Part shown: positions 26,819 to 35,268 of the stretch, in pieces
Layout of the letters: each line of letters opens with the position of its first letter
How positions within the stretch are numbered: position 1 is the first letter of the stretch
NCBI GenBank assembly: GCA_963708115.1
Contig: CAVPRX010000001.1
Coordinates: 1,788,917 to 1,852,916, forward strand
From: VRUE01 sp963708115
GTDB taxonomy: Bacteria; Actinomycetota; Thermoleophilia; Solirubrobacterales; 70-9
Direction of reading: 5' to 3'
Length of the DNA: 64,000 nucleotides
The notes under the pieces: model-generated
What the model was told of the DNA's origin: nothing
Seen by the model: only the letters and a program-made list of their open reading frames with translations
Database searches by the model: none
Made by a program: the position numbers and the translations under genes

Positions 26819-27417
26819 GCGCCGAGGGTCCGGCGCCGCTCTCCCGCCTCGTCGCCGAGCTCTCGCGACTGCCGGGGATCGGCCAGCGCACCGCCCAGCG
26901 CCTCGCCTTTCACATCCTCCGCGCCCCTGACGAAGAGGCCGCGGCACTGGCTGCGGCGATCCGCGAGGTGAAGGAGAAGGTCGGCCTCTGCGAGCGCTGC
27001 TTCAACCTCTCCGAGGGCCCCCTCTGCCGGATCTGCACGGACTCCAGCCGCGATCAGGAAACGATCTGCGTGGTCGAGGAGCCCGCCGATGTGATCCCGA
27101 TCGAGCGCACGCACGAGTACCGCGGCCTCTACCACGTGCTCGGCGGCGCCCTCTCGCCGATCGACGGGGTCGACGCCGGCGATCTCAAGATCGCCGAGCT
27201 GCTGCGTCGGGTCGGCGACGGCGACGTGCGCGAGGTGGTCCTCGCCACCAACCCGACCACCACCGGCGAGGCGACCGCTCTTCACATCGCCGATCAGCTG
27301 CGCGGCCAGGTCACCGTCACCCGCCTGGCCAGTGGCCTGCCGATCGGCGCTGACCTCGAGCACGCCGACGAGGTCACCCTCGGCAATGCCTTCACCGGCC
27401 GCCGCACGCTCGACTGA
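26815..27417 (+). CDS. recR: Recombination protein RecR
   Basis: A 200-residue protein of standard length. The N-terminal helix-hairpin-helix is LSRLPGIGQRTAQRLAFH; a four-cysteine zinc finger follows (CERC ... CRIC), then the Toprim core (ICVVEEPADVIPIERT; VVLATNPTTTGEATALHI). The C-terminus carries the family motif RLASGLPIGADLEHADEVTL. It acts with RecF and RecO to load RecA on gapped DNA. GTG at 26815 overlaps the ybaB stop (GTGA), so it is coupled. Confidence 0.95.
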   Translation: MSAEGPAPLSRLVAELSRLPGIGQRTAQRLAFHILRAPDEEAAALAAAIREVKEKVGLCERCFNLSEGPLCRICTDSSRDQETICVVEEPADVIPIERTHEYRGLYHVLGGALSPIDGVDAGDLKIAELLRRVGDGDVREVVLATNPTTTGEATALHIADQLRGQVTVTRLASGLPIGADLEHADEVTLGNAFTGRRTLD

Positions 27418-27453
27418 TCGTCAGCGGTGCCGCTGGGCTCTCTCTCGGGCTGA

Positions 27454-27690
27454 CTAGCTTTTGCGGCGCTCGTCGCGGCGATGGCGACGGACCACCGGGG
27501 TCACGTAGCCGATCAGCGCGCCGATCGCCACGGCCGCCAGCAACGTCACGATCAGAGGCGCATCGACGGTGACGAAGAGGACGTCGACCCGCACTTGCTG
27601 GGAGTTCTGCAGCGCGACGATGACGACGATCGCGACCAGGATGCCGACGATCCAGGCCCGCCAGTTGACTTGCTTGCCTTTCTCGGTCAC
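27454..27690 (-). CDS. LapA-domain (DUF1049) small membrane protein
   Basis: A 78-residue protein with two hydrophobic helices (about residues 11-29 and 43-63) separated by a short loop containing the conserved NSQQVRVDVLF. A basic C-terminus (VRRHRRDERRKS) follows. This matches the LapA/YciS membrane proteins, which in Enterobacteria help control lipopolysaccharide synthesis; in actinobacteria the role is unknown. It starts with GTG at 27690 and converges with recR. Confidence 0.8.
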   Translation of the reverse strand: MTEKGKQVNWRAWIVGILVAIVVIVALQNSQQVRVDVLFVTVDAPLIVTLLAAVAIGALIGYVTPVVRRHRRDERRKS

Positions 27691-27832
27691 GGTCGTTTCA
27701 TCCTAGGGCCCTCCTAAAGGCGGCGTTTGAGCGTGTCGCTACGGGGTAGGAAGCCTAGGAATCGAGGTCCGGCACGTCTCGAGATGACGGGGCCGGCAGG
27801 GGGCCGACCTCCCGAGCTGCGGAGGGATATCG

Positions 27833-28254
27833 ATGAGGATTCGCTTGATCGGCCTGGCCGCCACGGCCATCCTGGTCGGCATTTCACCCGGGCAGCTCGC
27901 CGAGCTTCCAAGTGCTCAGCGTCGAAAACGAACCGAATCCGGGCCAGATCGCCCGCCGGGTGAAGGGGACCTTCGAGGTCCCCTGCTACCTGCTCCGAGC
28001 TGCGCCCCGGGGCGGGATCTTCCAGCTGGACGCTGGGAGGTCGCCGATCCAGAATGGCACCTGGACGGCCAACTTCGACTGCATCGTCCCTGCCTCGGTC
28101 GCCAGTGGCCCGGCCGAGGCAGGGCGGCCTTCGCTCTACTACCTTCCACCAGGACGGGACGGCCGGCCAGCGGCTCGGTGCTCGACACCAGGTGAGCGAG
28201 CACCAGGCCGACGTCGAGGCCCGCCTAGTAGAAGTGACTAAACATTTCGCCTAG
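27833..28254 (+). pseudogene. Broken secreted protein gene (signal peptide plus N-terminal fragment)
   Basis: A strong GGAGGG site precedes ATG 27833 and a clear signal peptide (MRIRLIGLAATAILVGISPG). Around 27900 the reading frame must change to continue as FQVLSVENEPNPGQ, then RVKGTFEVPCYLL and NGTWTANFDCIVP. That stretch resembles the N-terminal part of secreted alpha/beta-hydrolase-like proteins common in this group, where RPSLYGHGL would follow; here the match stops after RPSLY at about 28140. A third frame then reads HQVSEHQADVEARLVEVTKH to a stop at 28254. It looks like a gene broken by a frameshift and a deletion joining unrelated ends. Confidence 0.5.
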
Positions 28255-28323
28255 ACGGGTGTCAGGCCGCAATTTGCGAGTTTTCGGCGGCCTGGCGTCC
28301 GCCCGAATCGCCAAGGTCTCGGC

Positions 28324-29049
28324 GTGGCGACGGATACACGCATCCGCATCGGGTCAGGAGAGCGTTCTGGCGCGGGCGAGCTCGCCCGCGAGGTCTCGAC
28401 TCTGCAGGCTTCGCTGCTGGGCCGGCTGCACGAGGAGATGGCGGGACGGGACGGGGAGCTGTTCGCTGCCGCGGCGCAGCGACTGGCCGAGGAGTTCGGC
28501 TCGGTCACGGCGACCGCGGTCGGCACGCTCTGGGAGCACGGCGGGGCCGCCGGGGTCGTCGAGGACGAGCATCCGAGCCTCTTTCGCGCCGGCCAGATGC
28601 GCCGCCGGCTCGACCAGCTGCTCGAATGCCACCGGCGCTACGAGCAGCCCTTCGCCCTGGTCGTCTTCGACGTCGAGGGGCCGGGGACGCGCGACGACGA
28701 CGCCGGTGGCGGTCGCCAGACGGCCCTGGCCGTGGTCGGTGCGGCGCTGAGCGAGAGCGTGCGGCTCGTCGATGAGACCTTCCGGCTGGAGGAGGACGCC
28801 CTCTGCGTATTGGCCCCGGGTCAGGACACCGTCGGTGGTGTGCAGATGGCCGAGCGGCTGCTGAGCCAGCTCGACGACCTCGAGCGTGCGGGCGGCCTGC
28901 GGATCGGCATCTCCGCGGGCGTCGTCGCCTGTCCGGAGCACGGCAACGACGCCGATCAGCTCCTCCACAGGGCCGACGAAGCGATGTGGCGGGCGCGTTC
29001 GGTCGGCCAGCCAGTGGGTGTCGGCGTGTTGGAGCCGCGGCCCGAGTGA
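28324..29049 (+). CDS. Degenerate GGDEF-domain protein
   Basis: A 241-residue protein. The C-terminal half has the topology and end motif of a GGDEF domain (GISAGVVACPEHGNDADQLL, HRADEAMWRAR), but the catalytic GG(D/E)EF is missing: the corresponding loop reads RLEEDALCVL. It cannot be an active diguanylate cyclase and may bind nucleotide or act as a scaffold. The N-terminal 90 residues are helical and unassigned. GTG at 28324. It is the only other cyclic-di-GMP-type protein here besides the HD-GYP gene. Confidence 0.7.
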   Translation: MATDTRIRIGSGERSGAGELAREVSTLQASLLGRLHEEMAGRDGELFAAAAQRLAEEFGSVTATAVGTLWEHGGAAGVVEDEHPSLFRAGQMRRRLDQLLECHRRYEQPFALVVFDVEGPGTRDDDAGGGRQTALAVVGAALSESVRLVDETFRLEEDALCVLAPGQDTVGGVQMAERLLSQLDDLERAGGLRIGISAGVVACPEHGNDADQLLHRADEAMWRARSVGQPVGVGVLEPRPE

Positions 29050-29074
29050 CCGCGCGCAGGTCTTTGCAAGATCG

Positions 29075-29103
29075 CTGACAGATTCCCGAAATCTGTCCAT
29101 AAC
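29075..29103 (+). promoter_or_regulatory. Promoter with palindrome between -35 and -10 (MerR-type arrangement)
   Basis: CTGACA (29075-29080) and CATAAC (29098-29103), 17 bases apart, match -35 and -10 boxes reasonably. The spacer is almost filled by a perfect palindrome GACAGATT-CCCGA-AATCTGTC (29077-29097). The start codon of the MerR gene lies 30 bases on. Operators inside the spacer are the hallmark of MerR-family regulation, so autoregulation is likely. Confidence 0.55.
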
Positions 29104-29132
29104 TGGTGTAAACCCGGAATTCCGGTGCCAGA

Positions 29133-29981
29133 ATGCTGCGCATGCCGGGAATCCGAACCAATGCCGCTGCCGAAGTGCTGGGCGTCAGCCCCAACACGCT
29201 GCGCAGCTGGGAGCGCCGCTATGGCTACCCGGTGCCGAAGCGCACCGTGGGCAACCACCGCAACTACGAGCTGGTCGAGCTGCAGACCCTGCGCGACGCG
29301 CTCGCGACCACCGGCAACATCTCTTCGGCGATCGAGCTGGCACGCCAGCGCCAAGAGGCGCCGGCCAACGGCGACAGCTTGCGGGTCGCGCTCGAGAGCT
29401 TTGACGAGGACGCCGCCGACCGCGCGGTCGAGGAGAGCCTCGCGCTACGGCCGCTGGAGCGGACCGTGGAGGAGATGTTGCTTCCCGCCATCGATGCCCT
29501 TGCCGCCGACCCCGAGCGTGAAGCGGAGCTGGAGTTCGCCGCGCGCTGGGCGACCGGCTGGCTGCACGGAGCCCGTCGCCTCGCCTCTTCCGCGTCGCGG
29601 CCGGCCGGGATCCTGCTGCTCGACTCGAGCCGCGGCTCCGCGCTGGAGGCGGTTCACGCTCAGGCGCTCGACCTCGCCCTGCGCCGTGCCGGCTTCCGCG
29701 TGCTGATGCTTTCCGACGAGCTTGGCGAGGAGCGGATGGAGCGCGCTCTCGGTGCCCTCGAGCCGACCGCGATCGTGCTCTGCGGTCCCGGCGCCGACAC
29801 GCCCTCCGCCGTGCAGCTCGTCCGCAAGATCCGCGCGGCGGGCTTCGACGCGCCGCTCTACGGCTTCCGTGCCAGCGGCTTGATCGGGGACGCGATCCCC
29901 GCCGCCGGCGAGAGCCCCAGTCAGGTGACCGGGATGCTCAACGCCGAACTGCGCCGCCGCGCCAGCCAGGCGTTTGCCTGA
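29133..29981 (+). CDS. MerR-family regulator with cobalamin-binding-like C-terminal fold
   Basis: A 282-residue protein. The N-terminal MerR winged helix is NAAAEVLGVSPNTLRSWERR YG-type (residues 8-70). A helical linker and a Rossmann-like domain (about 160-275) follow that resemble the B12-binding region of CarH/LitR regulators. The DxHxxG cobalamin signature is absent: the loop reads LLLDSSRGSALEAVH. It therefore probably does not bind B12 by the usual His ligand. ATG 29133 or 29142. A promoter palindrome lies just upstream. It converges with pstS. Confidence 0.78.
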   Translation: MLRMPGIRTNAAAEVLGVSPNTLRSWERRYGYPVPKRTVGNHRNYELVELQTLRDALATTGNISSAIELARQRQEAPANGDSLRVALESFDEDAADRAVEESLALRPLERTVEEMLLPAIDALAADPEREAELEFAARWATGWLHGARRLASSASRPAGILLLDSSRGSALEAVHAQALDLALRRAGFRVLMLSDELGEERMERALGALEPTAIVLCGPGADTPSAVQLVRKIRAAGFDAPLYGFRASGLIGDAIPAAGESPSQVTGMLNAELRRRASQAFA

Positions 29982-30008
29982 CCGGCACGGCGTCGGGTGT
30001 CGCCTTCC

Positions 30009-31022
30009 TTAAAGGGAGGCGATCGTTTTCAGTGCCGCCGCTTCGACCACTTTGGGCAGCGGTGCGAAGTCGAGCGCCGCACCGTATTTCTGGCCGATCG
30101 TGACGCAGTACTTGGTGAACTGCTGCAGGAAGCCCTTCTGGGGGGCGTCATGCGGAACGATCGCGTAGGTGAACGTCGATATCGGGTAAGCGGTTTTCGC
30201 CTTTTTCGGCGGGTCGGAGATGGTGAGTTCGTTGTTCGCTGGAACTTTCGTCACCACTGCGGCGGCCGCTTCGATGTTTTTCAGATTGGGGTACTCGAAG
30301 TTGCCGGCCTTGTTTTCCACGGCGGCGGCGCCCAAGCCCGCGGCGATGATGTAGGAGGCCTCGATGTAGCCGATTGCACCTGGCGTGCTGGTGACCGTCG
30401 ACGTGACGCCAGAGTTGCCTTTTCCACCCACACCGGTCGGAAAGCTGACGGAGGTCGCGAAGCCGACTTCCCTCTTCCACGCTGGGCTGATCTTCGACAG
30501 GTACCTGACGAAGGCATAGGTCGTCCCGGAACCGTCGGTGCGGAAGACCGGCGTGATCGTCAGGCCGGGGAGTTTGAGGCCAGGGTTGAGTGCCTTGATC
30601 TTCGGGTCGTTCCACTTCGTGATCTTGCCGAAGTAGATGCTGGCCAGAACCTTCCCGTTGATTTTCAGCGCGCCCTTTTTGACGCCTGGAAGGTTGTAAC
30701 CGATGCCGACCGCGGACAACCCCCAGGGGATCTGCACGCAGCCGTTGCAGGCGGCCGCCTGTTCGGGAGTGAGCGGAGCATCGGAGGCACCGAAGTCGAC
30801 GGTGCGGGCGGTGATCTGGGAAATTCCGGCCCCAGAGCCGACCGAGCCGTATTTGACCGGGATGCCTTCTTTGATTTCGAAGCCGTTGATCCAGTTGGCC
30901 ATCAGCGGGGCGACCAGCGTGGAACCGGCTCCGGTAAGGCCTGCGGCAGAGGCGTTGGCCGCTCCCGTCGCCATGACCAGGACGGCCACGATGGCTACCC
31001 CAAGCAACCTAATGCGATTCAA
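30009..31022 (-). CDS. pstS: Phosphate ABC transporter substrate-binding protein PstS
   Basis: A 337-residue exported phosphate-binding protein. A TTG at 31022 with AAAGGAA in front gives a clean signal peptide (NRIRLLGVAIVAVLVMATGA, cleaved near SAA); ATG 31052 would add ten residues but lacks a binding site. Conserved phosphate-site sequences are GLTGAGSTLVAPLMANWI, VDFGASDAPLT and FRTDGSGTTYAFVRYL. Unusually it is transcribed away from pstCAB rather than leading that operon. The two units share an intergenic region of about 230 bases with repeated GTGAA/TTCAC elements. Confidence 0.93.
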   Translation of the reverse strand: MNRIRLLGVAIVAVLVMATGAANASAAGLTGAGSTLVAPLMANWINGFEIKEGIPVKYGSVGSGAGISQITARTVDFGASDAPLTPEQAAACNGCVQIPWGLSAVGIGYNLPGVKKGALKINGKVLASIYFGKITKWNDPKIKALNPGLKLPGLTITPVFRTDGSGTTYAFVRYLSKISPAWKREVGFATSVSFPTGVGGKGNSGVTSTVTSTPGAIGYIEASYIIAAGLGAAAVENKAGNFEYPNLKNIEAAAAVVTKVPANNELTISDPPKKAKTAYPISTFTYAIVPHDAPQKGFLQQFTKYCVTIGQKYGAALDFAPLPKVVEAAALKTIASL

Positions 31023-31092
31023 GAGAATTCCTTTCGACTCGTTCGATGTCATCTGGCGGGCGCAGGGTGCAGCCCGGGCGCGGCATAGCATT

Positions 31093-31256
31093 GGGCCCAG
31101 GAGTCACAAACATGTGTCAATTTCGTGAAGGATGTGGTTACAAAAAGGTAATGGTGCTTTCGCGGTTGTTACTGAACTGTGAACAGTTGTTTCACTTTTG
31201 TGAAAATCGGGATAAGCCCTGTTTCCGCTCGTCGATCTCCACTACTCTGCGCGCCG
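31093..31256. promoter_or_regulatory. Divergent pstS/pstC control region with candidate Pho-box repeats
   Basis: The stretch is markedly AT-richer than its surroundings. GTGAA or its complement TTCAC occurs at 31125-31129, 31179-31183, 31191-31195 and 31200-31204, including a palindrome TTTCAC-TTTT-GTGAAA. PhoP boxes in actinobacteria are arrays of GTTCAC-like 11-base units, so this is a plausible PhoP/PhoB target controlling both directions. Spacing does not fit a strict 11-base ladder, so the assignment is tentative. Confidence 0.45.
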
Positions 31257-32261
31257 ATGAGCGGCACGACGGTGAATTCGGCGCGCGTGGCGAGGCCTGG
31301 TCCGGCGCGAAGCGCCCGTTCGGCGAAGCGGCTGCGGAAGATCGATCGGATCGGCGACGGGATGCTCTACGGCGTGTGTCTCCTTGCCGCCCTGCTCGCC
31401 GTAGCGGTGATCGTGCTGATCGGCTACGAAGTCGTCAACGGCGCCAGGCCGGCGATCTCAAAGTTCGGGCTGGGCTTCATCTTCAACACCACCTGGCAGC
31501 CCAATTTCGGCGTCTTCGGCGCCGGCACGCTGCTCTTCGGCACCCTCGTCAGCTCCTTCTTCGCCCTGCTGCTCGGGGCGCCGATCGCGATCGCGATCGG
31601 TCTCTACCTGAGCCTGCTCGCACCGGCGGGTGTGCGCGGCGTCATCTCGCCGCTGGTTGAGATGCTGGCCGCCATCCCGAGCGTGATCCTCGGCTTCTGG
31701 GGCGTGCTGGTGCTTGCCCCCTTCGTGCATGAACGCATCGAGCCGTGGCTCCACGGCTCGCTGGGGTTCATTCCGATCTTTGGAACGCCGGAAACGACTG
31801 GCGCCAGCATCTTCACCGCGAGCCTGATCCTGACGATCATGGTGATCCCGATCATCGCCTCGATCTCGCGCGACCTCTTCCTTGCTGTGCCCAGGGACGT
31901 GCAGGATGGGGCCAGCGCTCTCGGTGCGACCCGTTGGGAGGTTGTGCGGGGTGTGGTTCTCCCCTCAACCTCCTCTGGGGTCGTTGCGGCATCGCTGCTT
32001 GGTCTCGGCCGGGCCCTCGGCGAGGCGATCGCGGTCTCGCAGGTGATCGGCGCGGGCTCGGAAATCAACGCGTCGCTGTTCAAGACCGGTGACACCCTTG
32101 CCGCCCGGATCGCCAACCAGTTCCCCGGGGCGCTCACCGAAATGCACAAGTCCTCACTCTTCTATCTCGGAGTCATCCTGCTTGTCATCGGCCTGCTCTC
32201 GAACCTCGTCGCGCAGTGGATCGGCAGGCGATTCAGCTACGAAGGGGCGACGGCACGATGA
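31257..32261 (+). CDS. pstC: Phosphate ABC transporter permease PstC
   Basis: A 334-residue permease with a basic cytoplasmic N-terminus, six helices and the PstC signature regions (LVEMLAAIPSVILGFWGVLV; RDVQDGASALGATRWEVVRG as the EAA loop). ATG at 31257 was preferred to in-frame starts further upstream in the control region. Its stop overlaps pstA ATG. With PstA it forms the phosphate channel. Confidence 0.94.
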   Translation: MSGTTVNSARVARPGPARSARSAKRLRKIDRIGDGMLYGVCLLAALLAVAVIVLIGYEVVNGARPAISKFGLGFIFNTTWQPNFGVFGAGTLLFGTLVSSFFALLLGAPIAIAIGLYLSLLAPAGVRGVISPLVEMLAAIPSVILGFWGVLVLAPFVHERIEPWLHGSLGFIPIFGTPETTGASIFTASLILTIMVIPIIASISRDLFLAVPRDVQDGASALGATRWEVVRGVVLPSTSSGVVAASLLGLGRALGEAIAVSQVIGAGSEINASLFKTGDTLAARIANQFPGALTEMHKSSLFYLGVILLVIGLLSNLVAQWIGRRFSYEGATAR

Positions 32262-33133
32262 GCGCGGGCGTTCCGGACCCGCTCGCCCCGCTGACCCCAA
32301 GCGGCAACCTGCGTCGCCGTCAGGTCTTCAGCAAGGCCACCGAATACGGTGCCACCACCGCTGCGGTTCTCGCCATAGCCGTGCTCGGGATAGTCGTCTA
32401 CACGGTCGTCGCCCGTGGCGCCAAGGCACTCAACCTCGACTTCGTCTTCACCGCTGCGCCAACCGGAATCGGGCCAGAGCTGCTCGGAACGGGGGTGATC
32501 GTCCTGATCGCGACGGCGATCGCGATGCCGCTCGGCGTTCTGATTGCGCTCTTCCTGGTCGAGTACAGCGGCAATCGTGTCGCCGGCCCGATCCGGCTCA
32601 CGCTCGACCTGATGAACGGCCTTCCGTCGATCATCATCGGCCTCTTCATCTTCGGCCTGCTCGTCGACCACAAACAGCAGTCGGGCTTGGCTGCCGCTGT
32701 GGCTCTGGCGATCATCGAGCTGCCGCTGATCGCGCGCGGCAGCCAGGAGATCCTCCTGCTCGTGCCCGACAGCATGCGCGAAGCCGCCGACGCGCTCGGG
32801 GTGGCCCGCTGGCGCTCCGTGCTCGGCGTCATCCTGCCCAGCGCTCTGGGAGGGATAGTCACCTCGACCGTGCTCGCCGTGGCGCGTGCGGCCGGCGAGA
32901 CCGCGCCGCTGATCTTCGCCACCTCCGTGTTCGACCCCGGCGTCTTCTCGATCGATCCCCTCGAAGCGCTGCCGAACGTTCCGGTGATGATCTACTCCCT
33001 GTCGGAAGAAGGGAACCCCGAAGGCTTCACCCAGGCCTGGGGGTTGTCCCTGCTGCTCGTCTCGCTGATTCTCTTCGCCAGCCTCGGCGCTCGGGCCATG
33101 CTTGCGCGCAGCAAAAGGAAGATGAGCTCTTGA
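32258..33133 (+). CDS. pstA: Phosphate ABC transporter permease PstA
   Basis: A 291-residue permease, with GLPSIIIGLFIFGLL and the EAA loop PDSMREAADALGVARWRSVL typical of PstA. ATG at 32258 overlaps the pstC stop (ATGA). The end overlaps the TTG start of pstB, so all three are coupled. No phoU follows, though pst operons usually contain it. Confidence 0.94.
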   Translation: MSAGVPDPLAPLTPSGNLRRRQVFSKATEYGATTAAVLAIAVLGIVVYTVVARGAKALNLDFVFTAAPTGIGPELLGTGVIVLIATAIAMPLGVLIALFLVEYSGNRVAGPIRLTLDLMNGLPSIIIGLFIFGLLVDHKQQSGLAAAVALAIIELPLIARGSQEILLLVPDSMREAADALGVARWRSVLGVILPSALGGIVTSTVLAVARAAGETAPLIFATSVFDPGVFSIDPLEALPNVPVMIYSLSEEGNPEGFTQAWGLSLLLVSLILFASLGARAMLARSKRKMSS

Positions 33134-34026
33134 GCGGCCACGACTGGACGCAGAGCGGCGCTCCGCTTGCACCATCCTCGCGGGTTCGAATCCAGAGCGG
33201 GCCGTTGGCCCAGGCCGGTGCCGCGGATCTCAACGGTCACCGGTCGGCAACGCCGGAAGCGGTTTTCGAGGCTGAGGACGTCTCTGTCTTCTACGGCCGG
33301 AAAAAGGCCCTCAGCGGCGTTTCGCTGCGCATCCGGCGCGGCCAGATCACCGCTCTGATCGGGCCGTCGGGGTGCGGTAAGACGACCTTCCTGCGCAGCC
33401 TCAACCGCATGAACGACTCCGTCCCCAGCTTCCGCATCGAGGGTCGGGTGCTCTACCACGGGCACGACATGTATGCGGGCAACGTCGACCGGGTCGAGGT
33501 GCGGCGCCGGATCGGCATGGTCTTCCAGAAACCGAACCCCTTTCCGAAGTCGATCTACGACAACGTCGCCTGGGCGCCGCGCAACCTTGGCCTCAAGCGT
33601 GGCCTCGACGAGCGGGTCGAGCAGGCCCTGCGCGGGGCCGCGCTCTGGGACGAGGTCAAGGACCGGCTCAAGGACAGCGCCCTCGGCCTCTCCGGCGGTC
33701 AGCAGCAGCGGCTCTGCATCGCCCGGGCGATCGCGATCGAACCCGACGTGCTGCTCCTCGACGAGCCCGCCTCCGCGCTCGACCCGATCGCGACCGCCTC
33801 GATCGAGGAGCTGATGCACAGCCTCAAAGGTCGCTTCACGATCGTCATCGTCACCCACAACATGCAGCAGGCGGCGCGCGTCGCCGACCACACGGCGTTC
33901 TTCAGCCTCGACGCCGGCAGCGGCGAGCCATCCGGCACGCTGGTCGAGTTCGCCGACACCGAGACGATCTTCAGCCACCCAGTCGATCCGCGTACGCGGG
34001 ACTACGTAAGCGGTCGTTTCGGCTAG
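33130..34026 (+). CDS. pstB: Phosphate ABC transporter ATP-binding protein PstB
   Basis: A 298-residue ATPase. The first 50 residues are an unusual extension before the family start (EAEDVSVFYGRKKALSGVSL). It has Walker A GPSGCGKTT, the PstB-specific QKPNPFPKSIYDNV, signature LSGGQQQRLCIARA and Walker B VLLLDEPASALDP. TTG at 33130 overlaps the pstA stop and has AAGGAAG in front. The true start might be internal, which would remove the extension. It converges with the zinc-ribbon gene, overlapping by four bases. Confidence 0.93.
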   Translation: MSGHDWTQSGAPLAPSSRVRIQSGPLAQAGAADLNGHRSATPEAVFEAEDVSVFYGRKKALSGVSLRIRRGQITALIGPSGCGKTTFLRSLNRMNDSVPSFRIEGRVLYHGHDMYAGNVDRVEVRRRIGMVFQKPNPFPKSIYDNVAWAPRNLGLKRGLDERVEQALRGAALWDEVKDRLKDSALGLSGGQQQRLCIARAIAIEPDVLLLDEPASALDPIATASIEELMHSLKGRFTIVIVTHNMQQAARVADHTAFFSLDAGSGEPSGTLVEFADTETIFSHPVDPRTRDYVSGRFG

Positions 34027-34481
34027 CGGCGCAGGATTGCGTCGCTAGAGACTTGGGCGAGCAGCGGCTGGCCGCACTGCCAGCAGAAGGTTGCGCCGCT
34101 GCTGTGCGGGGCGCTGCAGCTGGAGCAGGTGCCGGCCGTGCCGGTCTCCTCCGTTCGCACGATGCGTTCGACCTCGCCGAGCTCGGCGTCGGCGTCCTGG
34201 AGGGCGACAGCGCGCTTGACCAGGACCTCGACCTTGACCTGGTTGCGGATCGCCATCTCGTAGACGAGGCCGCCGAGGTCCCACTGCAGCTCGGCCACCC
34301 GCGCGATCAGCTGGTCGCGTCGTCGTTCGAGGTCGACCATCAGCTCGTCGCCGAGGGCCGGCTGCGTCGGTGTCCCCGCGGCGGCCTTGGAGTTGCCGGC
34401 GGCCGCCCTGGCCGCGCTGCCGTTCGAGCTCGCCCTGGCGGCACGCCGCGGGTTCCGCAGTGCTTTCGGCATCGAGATCAT
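34023..34481 (-). CDS. Zinc-ribbon protein with coiled-coil region
   Basis: A 152-residue protein. A basic, Ala-rich N-terminus is followed by a helical, probably coiled-coil segment (about residues 50-105: LERRRDQLIARVAELQWDLG) and a C-terminal zinc ribbon with two CxxC pairs (CSSCSAP ... FCWQCGQPLL). The ATG at 34481 overlaps the stop of the preceding membrane zinc-ribbon gene, so they form a pair. Function unknown; such ribbons often mediate protein contacts. Confidence 0.65.
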   Translation of the reverse strand: MISMPKALRNPRRAARASSNGSAARAAAGNSKAAAGTPTQPALGDELMVDLERRRDQLIARVAELQWDLGGLVYEMAIRNQVKVEVLVKRAVALQDADAELGEVERIVRTEETGTAGTCSSCSAPHSSGATFCWQCGQPLLAQVSSDAILRR

Positions 34482-35170
34482 TCGCCGAAGAAGTCGCCGG
34501 TGAATTCGCCGCCTTCGCAGCCGGCGGAGCCCTTTTCGCACTTGTCGCCGGGTTTCACCGTCGGCGCCGCCAGGGTCACGTCTCCGGCCGGTTTGAGGAC
34601 TTCTTCGGCGGCCGGGTGTTCTTCGGCCTGTTTGAGTGCGGCCGCTTTCTGCTTCTTGGTCTTCGCGCTCGCAGCGCCGCCGCCGGTCGTGGTCTTGCCT
34701 TTCGGGGCGGTTGCTTCCGCTTCGCCGCTGCCGCCGCCGACCTTGATGATCTGAGGCGCCGCTGCGGTCTGGGCGACTTCCTGGTGGCCCGAGCGCCCGA
34801 TCAGGACGCCGATGCCGAGCGCCAGCAGCAGCGTGCCGACCCCCGCGATCAGGGCGGCGTTGGGCGAGATGCCCGTCCGCTTCTTCTTCGCCGGCGGGGG
34901 AGGTGGTTGCTGTGGCTGTCGCACGGCGTCCATGAGGACGACGGCGTCCATGAAGGGAAGCCGGGGATCGCCGCGTCGCTGTCCACACTCGAGGCAGTAA
35001 CGCTGATCGGCCGCAAGGGCCGCCCCGCAGGACGGGCACTGGTCCCCACTCTGAACCGCCGAGGGCGGGATCGGAGGCGCCATTTCCAGCTCGTGCGGTA
35101 CCGCCGGCGCCGCGGATTGTGACGGCGCTAGATCGGGCTGCGGAACCGGAGGAAGCGAGACGTCGGTCAA
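34478..35170 (-). CDS. Membrane protein with N-terminal zinc ribbon
   Basis: A 230-residue protein. The N-terminal tail is Pro-rich, the zinc ribbon reads CPSCGAALAADQRYCLECGQ (about residues 45-65), then a proline stretch and basic stop-transfer lead into one helix (about 102-123). The outer part is Lys/Ala/Glu-rich and low complexity, ending with two cysteines (CEKGSAGCEGGEF). TTG at 35170 is the only visible start. The ribbon is closely similar to that of the divergent phosphoesterase, so the genes probably work together. Confidence 0.6.
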   Translation of the reverse strand: MTDVSLPPVPQPDLAPSQSAAPAVPHELEMAPPIPPSAVQSGDQCPSCGAALAADQRYCLECGQRRGDPRLPFMDAVVLMDAVRQPQQPPPPPAKKKRTGISPNAALIAGVGTLLLALGIGVLIGRSGHQEVAQTAAAPQIIKVGGGSGEAEATAPKGKTTTGGGAASAKTKKQKAAALKQAEEHPAAEEVLKPAGDVTLAAPTVKPGDKCEKGSAGCEGGEFTGDFFGE

Positions 35171-35268
35171 GGCAGAGCGATTGTCGCGACCCCCTGAGGT
35201 GAGGTGTTGTCGATCTGTAAACGGCTGGTAACCAGAGTGTTAAAACACGTACTCAGGATCTTCACAAG

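Noticed and set aside
30002..30020. Palindromic GCCTTCCTT/AAAGGGAGGC between MerR and pstS.
   Set aside because: The loop would be only one to three bases and there is no T tract, so it is not a credible terminator.
33178..33195. GGTTCGAATCC resembling a tRNA T-loop.
   Set aside because: There is no T-stem, acceptor or anticodon arm around it; it is part of the pstB N-terminal coding sequence.
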